Origin: Lucifuga dentata
Taxonomy: Eukaryota; Chordata; Actinopteri; Ophidiiformes; Bythitidae
Direction of reading: 5' to 3'
DNA: 64,000 nt
Assembly: GCA_014773175.1 (NCBI GenBank)
Contig: VXCM01000223.1
Coordinates: 62,001 to 126,000 of the forward strand
The notes beneath the pieces are model-generated. The model was not told where the DNA came from, made no database searches, and saw only the letters and a list, made by a program, of their open reading frames with translations. The position numbers were made by a program, and so were the translations under genes. This document shows positions 13,366-27,338 of the stretch, one piece after another. The stretch's first letter is position 1. Each line of letters opens with the position of its first letter.

Positions 13366-15579
13366 GAATAAAATCATCAAAACTCAACAATGAAATTAAA
13401 TTTAAATGAAAGAAAACAATGAATATGAATGAGTTTTGTTTATTTGTTTTTTTACCCAAAAAATGAGATACAAAGTTTTTCTTTATACATTAAATGTTGG
13501 CTCCTCTACACTAATGAGCGCTCCATCCTCTTTCCCTTTGTAAACCTCATCAGATAATGCCTAAAATACTAAGATGATACTAGGCTGAGATTCAAGTTTT
13601 TATCCTGATAACAGTAACATTTTTATAGTTTATCTCATGTTTAATTCCATATTGTAATCTACAAAATAACTCCAGCTATCTGATAAGTATAGTAGAGGAA
13701 ACAGTACAATATTTTCCTAGTGAAGTAGAAACAGACACATATCTGGCTCAAGTGGCATTCATGGTTTCAATGACCCATTCATTTTAGAACNCGCCCAAAA
13801 AAAAAAGGGACTGAGAAGGGTTTAAAGTAAATGTAAGTTATGAGGGGGACACAAGGATAGCCAAGGATAAGCTAAAAACAATACCTCAGCGGTAGCAGGA
13901 GCAGCAACAAACAACAGCAGCCTGTTATTTTCCCTTCCCCCATGACCTCTGCTGCCATATCCCAGTAATAGGAGATGGGTGTTGTTCACCGCCTGTGTGC
14001 CTAATTGAGAGGAAAACAAACTGGTTGCTATAGATAATGGAAAAGGTGAAGTAAAATACCATTAATAGCCATTGATCCATTGATCCTTTTAAATAATTAT
14101 CACTGTCCACTGTGTCAAGTTACATGCACTGTTCCCATGATTTATGTTCCAGCCATTAAAGGTCTTAGCATAAACCAGCAAATGTAAAGAGACATCAATC
14201 TTACATATACTGCATGATAGATATTCTCCATGAGTAAATACTGCCATATAAGGTGATTTAACTGCAGCGTTATGTAATGTTTTGTGTCGGCTGAACAGCA
14301 AACATGACGAGTAGCTCTAAATATGTTATGCATGTTCATTACAGGCATATTAGAAAAGACACAGAAGATGAAACTGTTTACCTTAAAAACATATTCACCA
14401 TTTCTCAGACATATTTCATACATAAAAAGAAGAAACAAGTGGAGACCTAATGTAGTTTGCTTGTAATTTAATTTCCAACATACATGAAAACAGAAAGTAG
14501 CATCAAGGTCGAGCACAGAAAGGCAAACAGCACATAATAAATGGTAAACATTCTGTAGGTAGTCTGTACCATATTTCTTAATAATCCACTCCACATTTTA
14601 GTGGTTATAATGAAACATTCAGGAGCTGCATGTATGAATATTGCATGTCATTAATGGATCAAAGAATCAAGAGGTCAGGAGACTGTGTGCATTACTGCAT
14701 GTGTGTGTATGTCACCTTGTAATGTGCCAGTATTTGTAAGTCTGAGTGTGTGTCAGGAGGGAGCGTTCTGCTGTTTGTGAGTCCCTCAGACTGTAATGCT
14801 TCAGTTATCCCATTGTTAGAGGCTTCAGCTGTACCTGCAATTAAATTTCCAAAGTCAGAGGAGCTTAACTAATTACGCCCAGCAAACATCTCCTTTTCCC
14901 AGTGCAAATAATATGAAAACATACAGTAATAGGGCAGGAAGCTATAACATGAGCTTGGCGAATCTCACACTGTCAATCAATACAAAATTGGATTTGCTAC
15001 ATAATGTTATGTCAGCTGTTTCTGTGCATTAATTTGACAGATAAAACTATAATCAAGCTAATGCACTGCTCGAAACCCAACAGTTTAGCAGAGCAAGCTG
15101 AAATAAAGCCACTTTCCTATTTTGCCTGATGGAACAGAATCAAAGTTCCAGCTGCAACACCCTGACAAGTCCTTGACAAGGCAGAGACCAGTCAGTTTGA
15201 CTACTGAGGAATAAAGAATAAAGGAGAATGAAGCATTTTCAAATACAAATCACCATAGAAACATCACCTTGGAATATGAAGCCTAATGTAAATTCTCCTC
15301 ATTTTGATGTATATTTGCATATTCTCGTGTAGTGTGACGTCAATGGAGACAGCGGGTGGTGGGGGGATTGCTGAGAGGCTTCAGCATTTGTTCAGTTCAG
15401 CAGATGACTACTGTTATAATTACATTAGGACATCTGCGAGGCCCATAAACACCACCGGCGCGATACAAGGCCTTCAGAACCATTTTTGCATGCCTGTGTG
15501 ACTCTGTAAAAAAAGAAGAGCCTGAAGTTGTCTCAGAAAGATGCATGCATCAATGGTGGCTTGCAGGAGATTCTTGAGG
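13366..15579. other. Intergenic sequence, no gene seen
   Basis: AT-rich, with a single N at 13791 beside an A-run. A long open frame on the minus strand (14142-14594, 150 codons) has low-complexity, AT-driven composition and no known motif. The stretch 15330-15490 is less AT-rich and non-repetitive; it could be a conserved non-coding element, but nothing in the sequence alone proves it. Confidence 0.5.
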
Positions 15580-16199
15580 TTAAAGGACCATACCGGTCCT
15601 TTTTGCAGGTTTGAGCTCAATAAATACAACCCGTATACACATTACATTACTGCTATCCATTTTCCAAAACTTACTACTGGAGCGGTAAATGCTAAATAAA
15701 TAAATAAATAAATAAATAAATTCCCCTACCTTCCAGACAGCATTGGTTTCAGTTCATTCCAGCGTACGATAAAAATAAACTTTGAGACCTGAAACATGCT
15801 TAAGATTGGTGATCTATCACAGCGAACAAGGTGTCTATTACATTGTTTGTTGATATAAAGTAATTTTAGCTTTTCAACACAGATTCAACACAGAGCTACA
15901 CAGAAGAAAATGTATGTCTCTACCAGGGAATATAGTCACAGGAGAAGCCTGCTTTTCCAGAGAAATTAAAATGATTGTGCTTTCTACAATCAAGCATTTG
16001 TTAGCAGACAAAACATAGCATGTTAAGGTCATTGTATTACTGTACCTGAATATTTTATTTTGAAAGATTGGGTCTGGCAAAATAACACAAAAACTAAAAT
16101 ACAGTTTTATGTTTTGTAAAATTGTTAGCAGTAAAGTAATATGTATGTGGGTAGTATTTATTTGGCTCAAACATGTTAAATCACTAGTATGGTCCTAAA
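15580..16199 (+). mobile_element. TTAA-flanked MITE, copy C (full)
   Basis: TTAA at 15580-15583 is followed by AGGACCATACCGGTCC and the long left arm through CCATTTTCCAAAAC. The right arm reads TTGGCTCAAACATG..ACTAGTATGGTCCT and ends in a decayed target (AAATTA in place of TTAA). An (AAAT)n tract of about 27 bp lies at 15695-15721. The conserved internal block is at 15906-15947. Confidence 0.85.
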
Positions 16200-16546
16200 T
16201 TATTTGAAAAGAAAAAAGAAAACAGGCAGTCACGACCAAAAGGTGATAATAAAACTCAAAATGAAAGAGTGAAATGATTAAATTATAAAAATGTCCATTC
16301 TGTGTTCTTATTTTTCCCCATTATAATTACTCTCAGCAAAGTTTTGACATTAGACCTTTATCCTCTGTGCTTAGAAAGATCCTATTTATGGACAGATCAG
16401 GAGTTAATAGAGCTGAGTGGTGGAACTGATGATAGTAGTGCTATTGAGCACCTTTAATAAAAATCTTTAAGTCTCCAGCCTCAGTGCTGCAGCTCCAACA
16501 TTACTATGAAAAATGAAATTACAATTTTAAACAACCATCTTTATCT

Positions 16547-16589
<43 letters not shown>

Positions 16590-19500
16590 CAAGCAAAAAC
16601 AAACTGGCCTCAAAGAGGACACAACAATCCTAATAAAACACAAAGTAATTTTTCTTAGTTTTCATAATGATTTGGCTTGAAATGGACATAATCTTTTGAA
16701 ACAATATGGGTAAAATGAACTTAGGTCAATTCAGTTAGATACAATACATCATCATCTAATTTTAGAGTAGGTTCATGTGGTGAGCCCATCTCTAGTATGA
16801 ATAGTGTATGGATCACCTCACTGCATGTGGTATGTGAATTATATGTTAAGTTGGACTGCAGATGCACAGGAGTGCATATTTACTAAAGCTAGAAGTGGAA
16901 ACAAATCCTTTACTGCATCTTCACAGAATTGAACTCTGAGGAGCAGGAGTCCGTAACAGATTTATCATTTTTGCTACTTCTCTGGCAAAATAAATGAACA
17001 TATTAGTCATAGTCATAGACATCAAAGGTTAAGGGTGCAGGCACTTAGTAAAGCAAAATTTTGTGTTGAATTTAGTTTATTTCAGTGGAATCAGAGCAAT
17101 TGGCAGGTTCATGTCAGGTTCAACTTTAGTGCCATTTGACCCTTCACCAATAGCAAATGTGTAGTGACATTTTTTTTTAGGTGAATTTTTCTGCAGGTTC
17201 CTCCTTCAGTTCCTCTTCTTACTGTCTCTTGTCTGTGTCCATATCAGTGGACACAGACAATAGTTGAATGGTTTTGCTCTAGAGGCCGCTTTCAGAGTCA
17301 CATCAGGATGAAATATTATGGGACTGAATCTCATTGGAAACAAACAGGTCACACAAACACACATGAAATGAATGAGGAATGTGGTGTCAAACAATGGAGT
17401 GATGGCACATGAATAACAATCGCAAAAACCACAACGCAAAGTGCTCAGTGTGGTTGAAAAACCATACAAAGCAAAAAATAAAACCACCAAGTGCAAAACA
17501 AAAATGATAAAAACAAAATATTCAAACAAAGTATGACTTCAAAAAAACATAAAAAAAAAAAAAAACCCATAAAAAAAGTTGTGTTGTCAATGCAAACAGT
17601 TGCTTCATCACTTTTATCCATTTTGACCAACTGCATGCTACGGTTTGCATTTTAAATATGATCCACTTGTGCCATGGGTAAAAAAAAAAGAAAAAAAGGT
17701 ATTTGAAATAAAACTGAAATCATAGAAAACTGATAAATGATCTTGGCACAACCTTTATTTTATATTAAACAAGCTACGCTTGTGACATGCTGCTCTTTAT
17801 TGTACTCCTCACTTCACTTTTACTGAACATCATATTCCTCTTAGAGTCCTTAAATTTTCATGTTTTAACTTTTTCTTCTACAGCTAAAAAGCGCACTTGA
17901 TGTGTCACTGCTTTGATCCAATTTGCTCTGACAGCAGCATCAACTGCTCAACCATGTTTACTCTCCACATGTATGTCCTTGCAAAAGACGCTTATTCATT
18001 TCCATTCATTTTGGGTGGAGGTGCTGCTGCACCAGCAATAAAGCAGCTCATTTATTTGACATGAGAGCTGATGATTGCTAAAGACAGCATGGGCGCTGAC
18101 AACAATGGCAGAGGAAATCCAGAGAAGATAGAGTTGGATTGATCTGCCTCAGAGTAAACAAATTGCCCTGTCACAGAAGGGAACAGGTATACTTTTCCCT
18201 TCTTTGTCCTTTCAGAAAACCCAGAATTTTGTTTAAAATCTTACAAAGAAAGCTATTTAACACTAATGCATACAAACAATTTTTTACAAGCTTTGAAAAA
18301 GTCTGGACAGCTGATGGTTATGCACAGTTTGCAGATTTGAAGTAAGAAGACAGGCCATTCTAGCTCCTTGGGAGTTGTGCTGTGCTTTACAAGGGGTTTT
18401 CAGGAACATGGGTGAACGATAACAAATGGCTCTGGGCCATAAGATTCATCACTGTCAGACCCTCTTTTTTGCCACATAGCTATAGGTCACATAAGCCACT
18501 AAAACAGGAATTTTCTGAGAATATGGCACACTTATTTTAAAACCACTTCACCTGACATTTTAAAAGGTTAAGTTCCCTTGAAAGGGCAAGCTAATTAAAC
18601 AATTTTCTCTCACAAAGAAGAAAAAATATCAGCTAATCACAGACGAGATGTATTTCACAAATATTAAATCATCATTTAGAAACACATTAGAGAATGCAGA
18701 AGGCAGCAAGTTAGATTGAAGAAATAGTAAGGCAATGAAATACTGTAAATACAGTAGAAATTCAGCTCACCTAAATGTCTCATTACACTTTTATTTTTTT
18801 AATTACTTGCATTTTAGAAATTCAATGCCATGAAACTGGTTTGTAGTGGTACGTCATGTTGGCACAGTATAGAGGGTGATAATTACAGTAATGATAAGTA
18901 TAGGCACTTGTGCTTCAACAAGTGCTCCACTTCAAGATACCAACAGATCCATATTTGACTGGAACTGTAAGATCTTACATAATAGCTATCCCGAGCTGTG
19001 TGGGACAAATGGAATATGAACTACAGTATATACTAGTATATACAGTATATACTAGTATATAAAACAGAAATTAAAAAAAAGAAAAATGTCAGGTATGCCA
19101 GATAAAATAGACACAAACATAATCTAGTTGTGAATGAAATAGACCAAGGAAATATAATTTACATTTCAAATATAGATGCAGTATGTGTTATTGAAAAGTG
19201 TTGCATTAATGACATAAATTGCACGATATGTGTCACACTGCAGGTGACTAATATGTAAACATAATACATTCAGTGTTGACAAAATTATATTAAAAACAAC
19301 ATATCATTCTCTGTCATTTCTCTGCTGGTTAATTAGGTCCCTTGTGCCAGTTCTAGTAAAGTGTTTTTTGACCAATAGAGAGCAGAGGATTTATTTATTT
19401 ATGTATTCATTTATTTAATTATTTAAAAAAAAAAAAAAAAACNCACCAGCAACTCATTATTAATATTACTGTATATTAAACAAACAAAATTAAATCATAT

Positions 19501-20397
19501 TTGTGTTTGTTTTTACTAAGCGGTTTTCATCATCAGATATAGCCATTTGTTCACACAAACATACTTAGATTCAATAAAATGGCTTTTTAAATGTTTGTGT
19601 AGTTTCATGGTAACCAAACACAGGAATACTTATTTCTTATGGTAAGTAAACGCAACACTAACGTCAGGATTTTTGATCTGACATTGAACTACACTCCTGA
19701 AATTTGACCACTTTGCCTTGCTAGCCAATGCGGGTTGAGCATGACATTTTAAATGTCTTATTAGCACAGCATAAAGTTAAGTTTAACGCCCGGTGTATAT
19801 TATATCATAGTATATTATTGTCAGTATATCGCTGCCTCAATAAACCGCCGTTGTTGATTTTGGTATGTTATTTATTTATTTATTTATTTTTATTAACAAT
19901 AACCAGAGGCTCACTTCTACCTGTGCTGTCTTTGTCGCCGAATTTTCGGGAAATTAATTCATCAACATATTTCTTTTATTTTAGGTTCCAAACTAAGGAA
20001 AAAAAGCTATTCTACTTTCCTCAGCAGAATTCACAGATTCCACGATGAGGTTTTAAGTTATTTAACATGTCTGGTAGATTGACAACTTTACTTAGTATTG
20101 CTTGTGTGCATATTTTGCATCTGTGAGTGGAGAAAATAGAGCACTGCGCTTTATTTTAAGATTCAGATAAATGTATTATGTAATTGCTTGCTACAGTTGC
20201 ATTTTGGTCCAGTTTATTGTGTAGGGCAGTTTGACTTATCTTTGGTTTTGTGTGTAGTTTTTCTCATGTGTACTCTGCTCATGTGATGTCTACGTCTGCT
20301 TTACTGTTATTTCTGTATTTATTTGTCTTTGCTGGTGTGTTTACTGATAACACTTATTTCAGAGCCTCCTATGTGAAACTCAGTAGGTTTGTGGTCA
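16200..20397. other. Intergenic sequence with homopolymer and AT repeats
   Basis: No gene is recognised. The stretch holds a 38-base poly-A run (16550-16587), a run of A with an N at 19443, and a (TTTA)n tract near 19867-19890. A small repeat of the palindromic 16-mer TATATACTAGTATATA occurs twice at about 19026-19061. Confidence 0.6.
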
Positions 20398-20953
20398 TAC
20401 TGCGTTTGAGTTACCTCAGAAGTCGGATTTTTCCCAATAGGAAGTTCCGACTTCCGACCTCAAACTGTTGTAGCCAAAGTTAACAAAAAAACATGAACGT
20501 CAATAAATACCGTAAGATTAAATAAACTTAGTAATAAATGCTAACTAAAGTAAAGTTAGACTACAGGACTGTTTGGTTGTATTATTTTATAATGATATTA
20601 ATCACAGTGGGTTTGTGCAGAGAAGTAATATTCTGAAATTATTTACACTTAAGTATTAATAGCAAACAGTTATTTCTGTAGATAGTTAACCTGGCATCAT
20701 ATCTTGATCTTTTTATTTCAATGTCATGCAAGAAAAAAATACTTTATTCGCCTGTTAGCTGATCATTTCCATTCACAAAGCTTGCTTCCACGGGCGCTGC
20801 CATGGTGAGTGACGTCATACTCGGTAAGTTGGGGTAGATAATTTTGGTTCGAGTTTCCCAGCTGGAGCTCTGACTTCAAGTGCCGTTCCTACGCATTTTT
20901 CCAAGTAAGAAGTCAGAAAAATCTGATTTCCGATGTAACTTGAATGCAGCATT
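20398..20953. mobile_element. Candidate hAT-like non-autonomous element with terminal inverted repeats
   Basis: The left end reads ACTGCGTTTGAGTTACCTCA then GAAGTCGGATTTTTCCC. The reverse complement of the right end reads GCTGCATTCAAGTTACATCG then GAAATCAGATTTTTCTGAC. About 28 of 37 positions agree. The interior has further GAAGTTCCGACTTCCGACC-type subterminal repeats near both ends. No transposase frame is visible in the roughly 550 bp. I could not find a convincing 8-bp target duplication, so the superfamily is a guess from end style. Confidence 0.55.
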
Positions 20954-21280
20954 GTGGATTTTTTTTTTTGTCTTTTCAGCCTTAGTTAATAGGATTTTGC
21001 CAGTATGATCTGAAAATCGTGCTTCAAGACATAATTTAAGAATACACCATCTGACCATGTCCAAAGCCCAAAATCTACCCAAAATCTTTTAAAGGAACAT
21101 GCCAATATTATGGTAAATTTGCTTGTTTAATCTCGTAAGCTAGATAAAATAAATATTTTCATTCTACATTCACATACCATCTATGTGTGGTCAGAACAAT
21201 GAGGTAAAAGCATTTAAAAACTACATAGAGCAGCAGAATTGGGTGTTGAGAGACAATTTAATATTACATAAATAATCTGA

Positions 21281-21846
21281 TTCAAGGATCACACTAGTGA
21301 TTTTGCATGTTTTAAACCTAACAAATACTATCCACATACATGTTATGCTACTGCCAACCATTTTCCAAAACATAAAGCCGTATTTTACTTTATATATTAT
21401 TTTGCCAAAGTTGCCCAATAACCGTCTTCTCCTGGGACTATATTCCCTGGCGGAGACATACATTTTCTTCCATGCAGCTGTGTTGGACCAGTAAAATAAA
21501 GTTACTTTGACAAATATAAAAAAAATTAATTAATTAAAAGACGTTGTGTTCGCTGTGATGGATTACTTATCTCAAGCAAGTTTCAAGTCTCTACAAGTTG
21601 ATTTGAATAGTGTACTGGAATGAACTGAAACCAATGGCAGTCTGGANGTTTCAAGTCTCTACAAGTTGATTTGAATAGTGTACTGGAATGAACTGAAACC
21701 AATGGCAGTCTGGAAGGTAGGAAAAACAATTGTAATATTTCCCACTCCAGTAGTATGTTTTGGGGAATGGTTGTCAGTAACGTAATGTGTATGTGGGTTG
21801 TATATATTGGACTCAAACATACAAAACTGTCAGTATGGTTGTTTAA
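21281..21846 (-). mobile_element. TTAA-flanked MITE, copy D (full, inverted)
   Basis: The left end is TTCA-AGGATCACACTAGTGATT, a decayed TTAA; the right end is CAGTATGGTTGTTTAA with TTAA at 21843-21846. It is inverted relative to copy C; the conserved block lies at 21425-21468. A 67-bp duplication around N at 21647 inflates its length. Confidence 0.82.
21580..21714. other. Assembly artefact: 67-bp duplication around a single N
   Basis: 21580-21646 and 21648-21714 are identical, with N at 21647 between them. Confidence 0.9.
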
Positions 21847-22585
21847 TCTTCAAAATGTTGCTTAATGCAGGTTTATGATGAATCATGATGTTACTGTCTG
21901 GACAAAAGCATCATCATTGGCCCTGAGGATTGGCTCATTTTTATCAGGATCTTCATATACTGTATGAACATCATCTTGATGTTTTCACAAAGACATTAGT
22001 CTTTGCATAGTGTAATGTAATAACATGATTAAGGGTAGCACAGCGGTGTTAATGCTTACTGCGGCCTGTGTGATTTCAGATTTGGCACAGAGGGTTATTT
22101 TATAAGACTGTATCCATCAGAGAGCGTGAAATGGACTGAGGAGAACAGTGGGCTAATGTAGAGTGACATCGCCTTTCTCAGCAACTCCCCTAATGGTGTT
22201 CAGATAGACACACAAACCGGGGTGGTGTGAAGGGCACGGGCTTACAGGTTTATTCAACTACATTTTGATTTGGTTCACTGTGTCATTGTAGCCTTGAGTC
22301 ACTTTTAAAGGCAGCAAACACATGATCTGAATATGATTTAATATAAATTTATGTTTTTTTTGTTTCTGTGTGAGAATTTGGAGGAGGCACTGGCTTTCAT
22401 ATGAGAAAACAAAATCCCAGGGTGTTATTTTAAACACTCCCCTCACAGACGATGATGAAAAAACAGTGAACTACACTACATAACTGTAATAAAGGTGCAA
22501 GTAGGCGTTTAGGTGACTGACAGTATTCATTTGTCACCTTGCAGACTGCTGGCGGTTGACTATGGAGCAAAAGAGTCGAGTTTAT
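21847..22585. other. Intergenic sequence, no gene seen
   Basis: Unique-looking sequence with no repeat, motif or plausible exon that I can support. Confidence 0.5.
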
Positions 22586-22601
22586 TGTGTGTGTGTGTGT
22601 N

Positions 22602-22660
<59 letters not shown>
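22586..22660. repeat. (TG)n microsatellite with a gap
   Basis: About 37 TG units interrupted by a single N at 22601; the true length is unknown. Confidence 0.95.
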
Positions 22661-22663
<3 letters not shown>

Positions 22664-22790
22664 GGAAGTGGCTGGTGGCAGAGATGCTAAACAAATAAAT
22701 AAAATGGACTATCTGCAGGAAAACTGTGATTGAAAGTAAAGAATCTGATGCCTTACCAGTGATCATGGCCTAAGGTTGTGTACAACTTCA

Positions 22791-23339
22791 TTAAAGGACT
22801 ATACCGGTGGGTTTGAGCCCAACATATACCCACACGTTATGTTAGCGACAGCCATTTTCCAAAACTTACAACTGGAGGGATAAATATTAGAATTATATCT
22901 CCTACTTTCCATACAGCCATTGATTTTAGTTCATCCTAGTACACTATTAAAATCAACTTGTAGAGATTTGAAACATGCTTGAGATAAGATCTAACACACT
23001 GAACAAAAATGCCTGTTAAATTTTATGTTGAAGTACCTTTATTTAACCAGATCAACACCAACACGGAGCTGCATGGAAGAAAATGTATGTCTCTGCCAGG
23101 GAATATAATCCCAGGAGAAGACTGCTGTTACTGAGAAATTAAAAACGGCCATCTCCGCTGTTTTCAGACATATATGTCAGCAGGTGAAATGTTGAATTTT
23201 TGGTTGTATCAGCTGAACATATGGTTTTGAAAGGTTAGGTTATTAGGTAAAATAACACAAACTATTTTATGTTTTGCAAAATAGTTGTCAGTCACGTAAT
23301 ATATATTAAACATGCAAAATCACTGGTATGATCCTTTAA
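22791..23339 (+). mobile_element. TTAA-flanked MITE, copy E (full, both TTAA targets intact)
   Basis: The 549-bp copy has TTAA at 22791-22794 and 23336-23339. The left end is AGGACTATACCGGTGGGTTT; the right end is AAATCACTGGTATGATCCT. The arms pair through CCATTTTCCAAAAC and its counterpart GTTTTGCAAAATAG, giving terminal inverted repeats of about 70-85 bp. The conserved block is at 23079-23120. This is the best reference copy here since no assembly gap disturbs it. Confidence 0.9.
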
Positions 23340-26300
23340 ATGTATGTTGTACTGTCATTGATAGTTGTAGCTGTAGTAGTTATCATGTTGCATCTGTGTC
23401 AGGGAATAAACACACATCATCACTAGACTTAATGTGCCTCGCTATATGTTATTAAAACATTATATAATCTGTCCATGCAGTGGCCCTGAGCACCATGCAG
23501 GCTCTTGTTGCAACTTTGGAGTGGGCGCCTGCCTGCAGAAACCACCTTGAAACAGAAAGCTGAGCATATTTTGCTCAGCATAACCTTCTGATGCTGTCAA
23601 GAGATATCGGGGGTACGGTGGCGTACAAGCTACAAGCTATGAGTGAATGCATTCAGTCAAGGCATGTTTATGTGTTTCAGTGCCTCTTCTGAGGAAAGAG
23701 AGAAAGGACTGGCCCACTATCTGTGCTTTATCTCCCATCATTTCTGTGATCCAATATGACAACGTTCATGAGCCATCAGATAGGTTTAGATAAATGGGGT
23801 ATTTCTGTTTCATCAGTAGGTGTTTTTTTTTTTTTTTTTTTTTAATGCCCATTCAACTTTTTGCTCGAAATCATATGACAGTGCATCACTGTGAGTCATA
23901 TCTGCAATAAAAAAAAATATATAGTCTGAGAGATGACGTCAGGATTTTTCAGACAAAAACTTATTTAACATGTAATATCATTATGGAGTAATTTCAAAAT
24001 AAAGGCCCATTGGGTTGATAGATTTTTTTTTTTACTTATAATGTTTTTATGTTAAATATACAACTTCAAATTAAGCCAATGAATTAGGTCAACCCAACAG
24101 AACAGACATGGATGCAGTTGCTCCTTGTATGTGTCTGTGCCATTCAGTTTGATAAATCCAAATAACTGCACTTTGCCAAATTAAGTAGAAAAATACAAAT
24201 AAAACAGATTGAGTTATAAACAATTTTCATTTTCATGCCAGGACACCCCCCCCCCCCATATCTAACTATAAAGACAGAATCTCTGTCTGTCTGACTGTGG
24301 CACTAATATCTCTAGAACCCAGCACTGTATGAAGTTGAAATTCTGCACATTCATTACTCAGCACCAAGGATGTGCAGTGTTGCATGTGAAGTTGTTTGGA
24401 TGAGCGGTTCTCAAATTGAGCTGTGCCGGTAAAAAGTAANTGCAGTGTTGCATGTGAAGTTGTTTGGATGAGCGGTTCTCAAATTGAGCTGTGCCGGTAA
24501 AAAGTAATCCATGGGGCAGGATACACTCCGGGCGCAGCAGCATATGCTCCGGTCCAGTTCCACGGTCTCAACCTGACCCCACATACAGCAAACAAAACTA
24601 GCTCATGAGGACATGCAGAACAAAATTATGGCAGGCTGCGGCACACACAATAAAGTCCGGCCCGTTCCTAACAGGTACGTTTTGAAAGGGCACTACACTA
24701 GTTTGCTTAGCTCCAAATCTCATTTGTTAAAAGAAACCAATTGAACAAATGTTCCAATTTTCATTTAAGGGTTTATTTTGAAGCTTTTGCAGTGCTTCAA
24801 CATGCAAAAAACAAAAAAACAAACAACAACACATTGATCCACTCTACTATTCCTTGCTGCAACGCTGCTCTGCACACTGAATGAAAACATGCCATTTTAT
24901 GTACTATCTCTTTAAGGCCCTCCATCTGAAAAGCTTTCTCTGATTAGCTAGGGGCAGGGCGTACATTAATGGAACTGCTGTACAATAACAATTTCTATCA
25001 CCTGGAAATAACTTTGACTACTGTACATTGTTGTGACTGAGGAAATACATTCGTTGCTCGGTATAATGAATATCAATGATGCGCCTCAACACATTCATAG
25101 AGCACAGAACTGCAATGAGCTGAAACCTGCTGTGTAACACTGAGGCTACTATATTTTTCACAGGCCAAGTCAATGTTACAACCTTTTTGAGCATTATTTT
25201 CTACAATCATAAAAAAAACAAACAACTATTTATTTGCCTCACTGTCAGAGTGTTGGTGGGTGCCATATTGGTGATAATTAGGTTGTAAAATATTTATCAT
25301 TGCTCCTGAGATTTTTTTTGACATTTTGGAATGAAAATAACACAAATTTATGAGAGTTAAATTTTAGCAACGAAGGACAAAGTGAGAGGATTGGAGGTTT
25401 TACTTGGTTGATTGGTTGATAGTTCAGGTAGTTCGTAACAGAACTGACCAAGGACAGCCTGCCTTTAATGTTAGCTTAACGTTTAATGTTCAACATTAGG
25501 TACATGGAGAAATCTGCAGAGGCAACTAAAGATCAAAACACACCTACTTTTCTGTTCAAGACAGGGATAGTAGACATTAATTCCTTTGTGCTGAGAGAAA
25601 CTTACATTCTCTTTTTAATAATGCTACATAAATTCAGATTTAAACAATGTATCACTAAAATAAGTGAGTAATCAAGGAAATATGTGAATCTCTTGCCCTT
25701 ATTAAACAGAATTTATTTCTCAACCAGAACAAAAACATGCATGCAAATTACACCTTGAATTTTCACTGTGTATTTTATCTCACTATTCCTCCCCTCAGGA
25801 TAGCTATTTTTGCTTACCTGTATGGGCCCCGTGAACTCTGGAGCCCCTTAGCCTGTGCATGATAAACTAATTTAATCTCGCTTCTGTTTTGATATAAAGT
25901 TGATGATGCCCTGTAGTGCACTTGAGCGAGCAAGGCTGCTAAATGTGAGGATAATTTTAAACCCTTTTGCTCTGTTCCTAACTAACCTTTTTTTTTTTTT
26001 TTTTTTTTTTGCCACAGGAAATCTATCTACATAAAATTAGATGCAGAATTTAGAATTTACTGGTTCCTGCCTCGCATTTTGTCATAGGCATTTGAAAGAC
26101 TTTCCGCAGATAAACTAAAGTAAAAGCAATATTTCAAATCACATGTTTGCTCAAATTGCCATGTTGTCCCCAGGTTGATGCACTTGATACAATGATCAGT
26201 ATCCAAGACCCCAGTTTTCTTTGATAGTTTAAATTAGTTTATTTCTCTTGCATGATCTTTTCAACAATAATGTCCAAGCTCCCCCCCCCNCCCCCCCAAA

Positions 26301-27298
26301 AAAAAGTACTTCTTACCAGAGCAGTAGATCATTGGGCAGATTGTCAGAGTAAATCAAACCAAGATGAAACAACATTACATTCAATAATTTGCAGCAGTCA
26401 AAAAAAACAGCATGGCAGCTTACCTGAGAACCAAGCACACCATGAAGGCATCACTCAGATATATTCCAGCTGCTGCATTCAGCTGATTAACAGAAGGGGA
26501 GTGCCTACCTCTGGCTGCCATATTGCTTTAGCAACAACAACAACAATAATGCTAATAATAAATACTAATTATATAAATTGAAGACATTAATAGCATTCCA
26601 TATTATAAATAAATAATAGTAAAATAACAAACCATATTAGATAGCAAATCATATTGATTGCTCCATTACAGAGTATATGTAAAATGAAACTAAAATATCA
26701 CCCTTAATCTCACTTAAGAACTGTCAAAGAGGTTTGAGAGCGAAGTCCATAGTTTGGCAAGACTTATGTATAATTGTGTAATTTGTAATAATAAATATAA
26801 TCATCAGTACGACTGTATGCTTTTTCAATGCCGTGCCTAAATGCTCAGGCACTGCTGGGCGCTTTTAAATTAATTCCTTAGAACACCAAATGTTTCATTA
26901 AACTCAGTGTGTTCCTCCTTTACATGGTAATATTTTTGCCTTGTCTGCTGCACTTTTCTGAATCCTTTTGTTGGAAATTTAGTCGCACGTTAGCTCAGCT
27001 GGGTTTTTGCCATTATTATAATTACTGCGGGCAATTCCCACCCAGAGTCAGAGGTACCAAAATGTGTAACTAAAATTTGTATTTCAATTCAGTCCATTCG
27101 GTATTGATTTTATGGGACCTACGCCATAGTGGTGCCCAATTATTAGTGGTAAAGTTTTCCTTGTTTTGTTTGTTGGTTTGTTTTTTTTGGATTGCCGCTG
27201 CCTGTCCTATCACATCCAGCAGAGGGCACTGCACAAACATCTTCATACTGTTTATATGCATGTGGTCTTAACATTAACGCCAGTTAACGTTGGACACC
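23340..27298. other. Intergenic sequence, no gene seen
   Basis: AT-rich with poly-T runs (about 23823-23843 and 25988-26010) and a C-run with N at 26290. A duplication artefact lies at 24373-24507. No recognisable gene or mobile element. Confidence 0.5.
24373..24507. other. Assembly artefact: 67-bp duplication around a single N
   Basis: 24373-24439 equals 24441-24507, with N at 24440. Confidence 0.9.
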
Positions 27299-27338
27299 TT
27301 AAAGGACCATCCCGGTGGATTTGCATGTTTGAGTCACA
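27299..27338 (+). mobile_element. TTAA-flanked MITE fragment J (left end only)
   Basis: TTAA-AGGACCATCCCGGTGGATTT then GCATGTTTGAGTC, after which similarity stops. It could be a remnant, or the left end of a longer relative whose right end is fragment K at 28456-28494. Confidence 0.7.

Noticed and set aside
14142..14594. 150-codon open frame on the minus strand
   Set aside because: AT-rich low-information peptide without domain signature; likely chance in AT-rich DNA.
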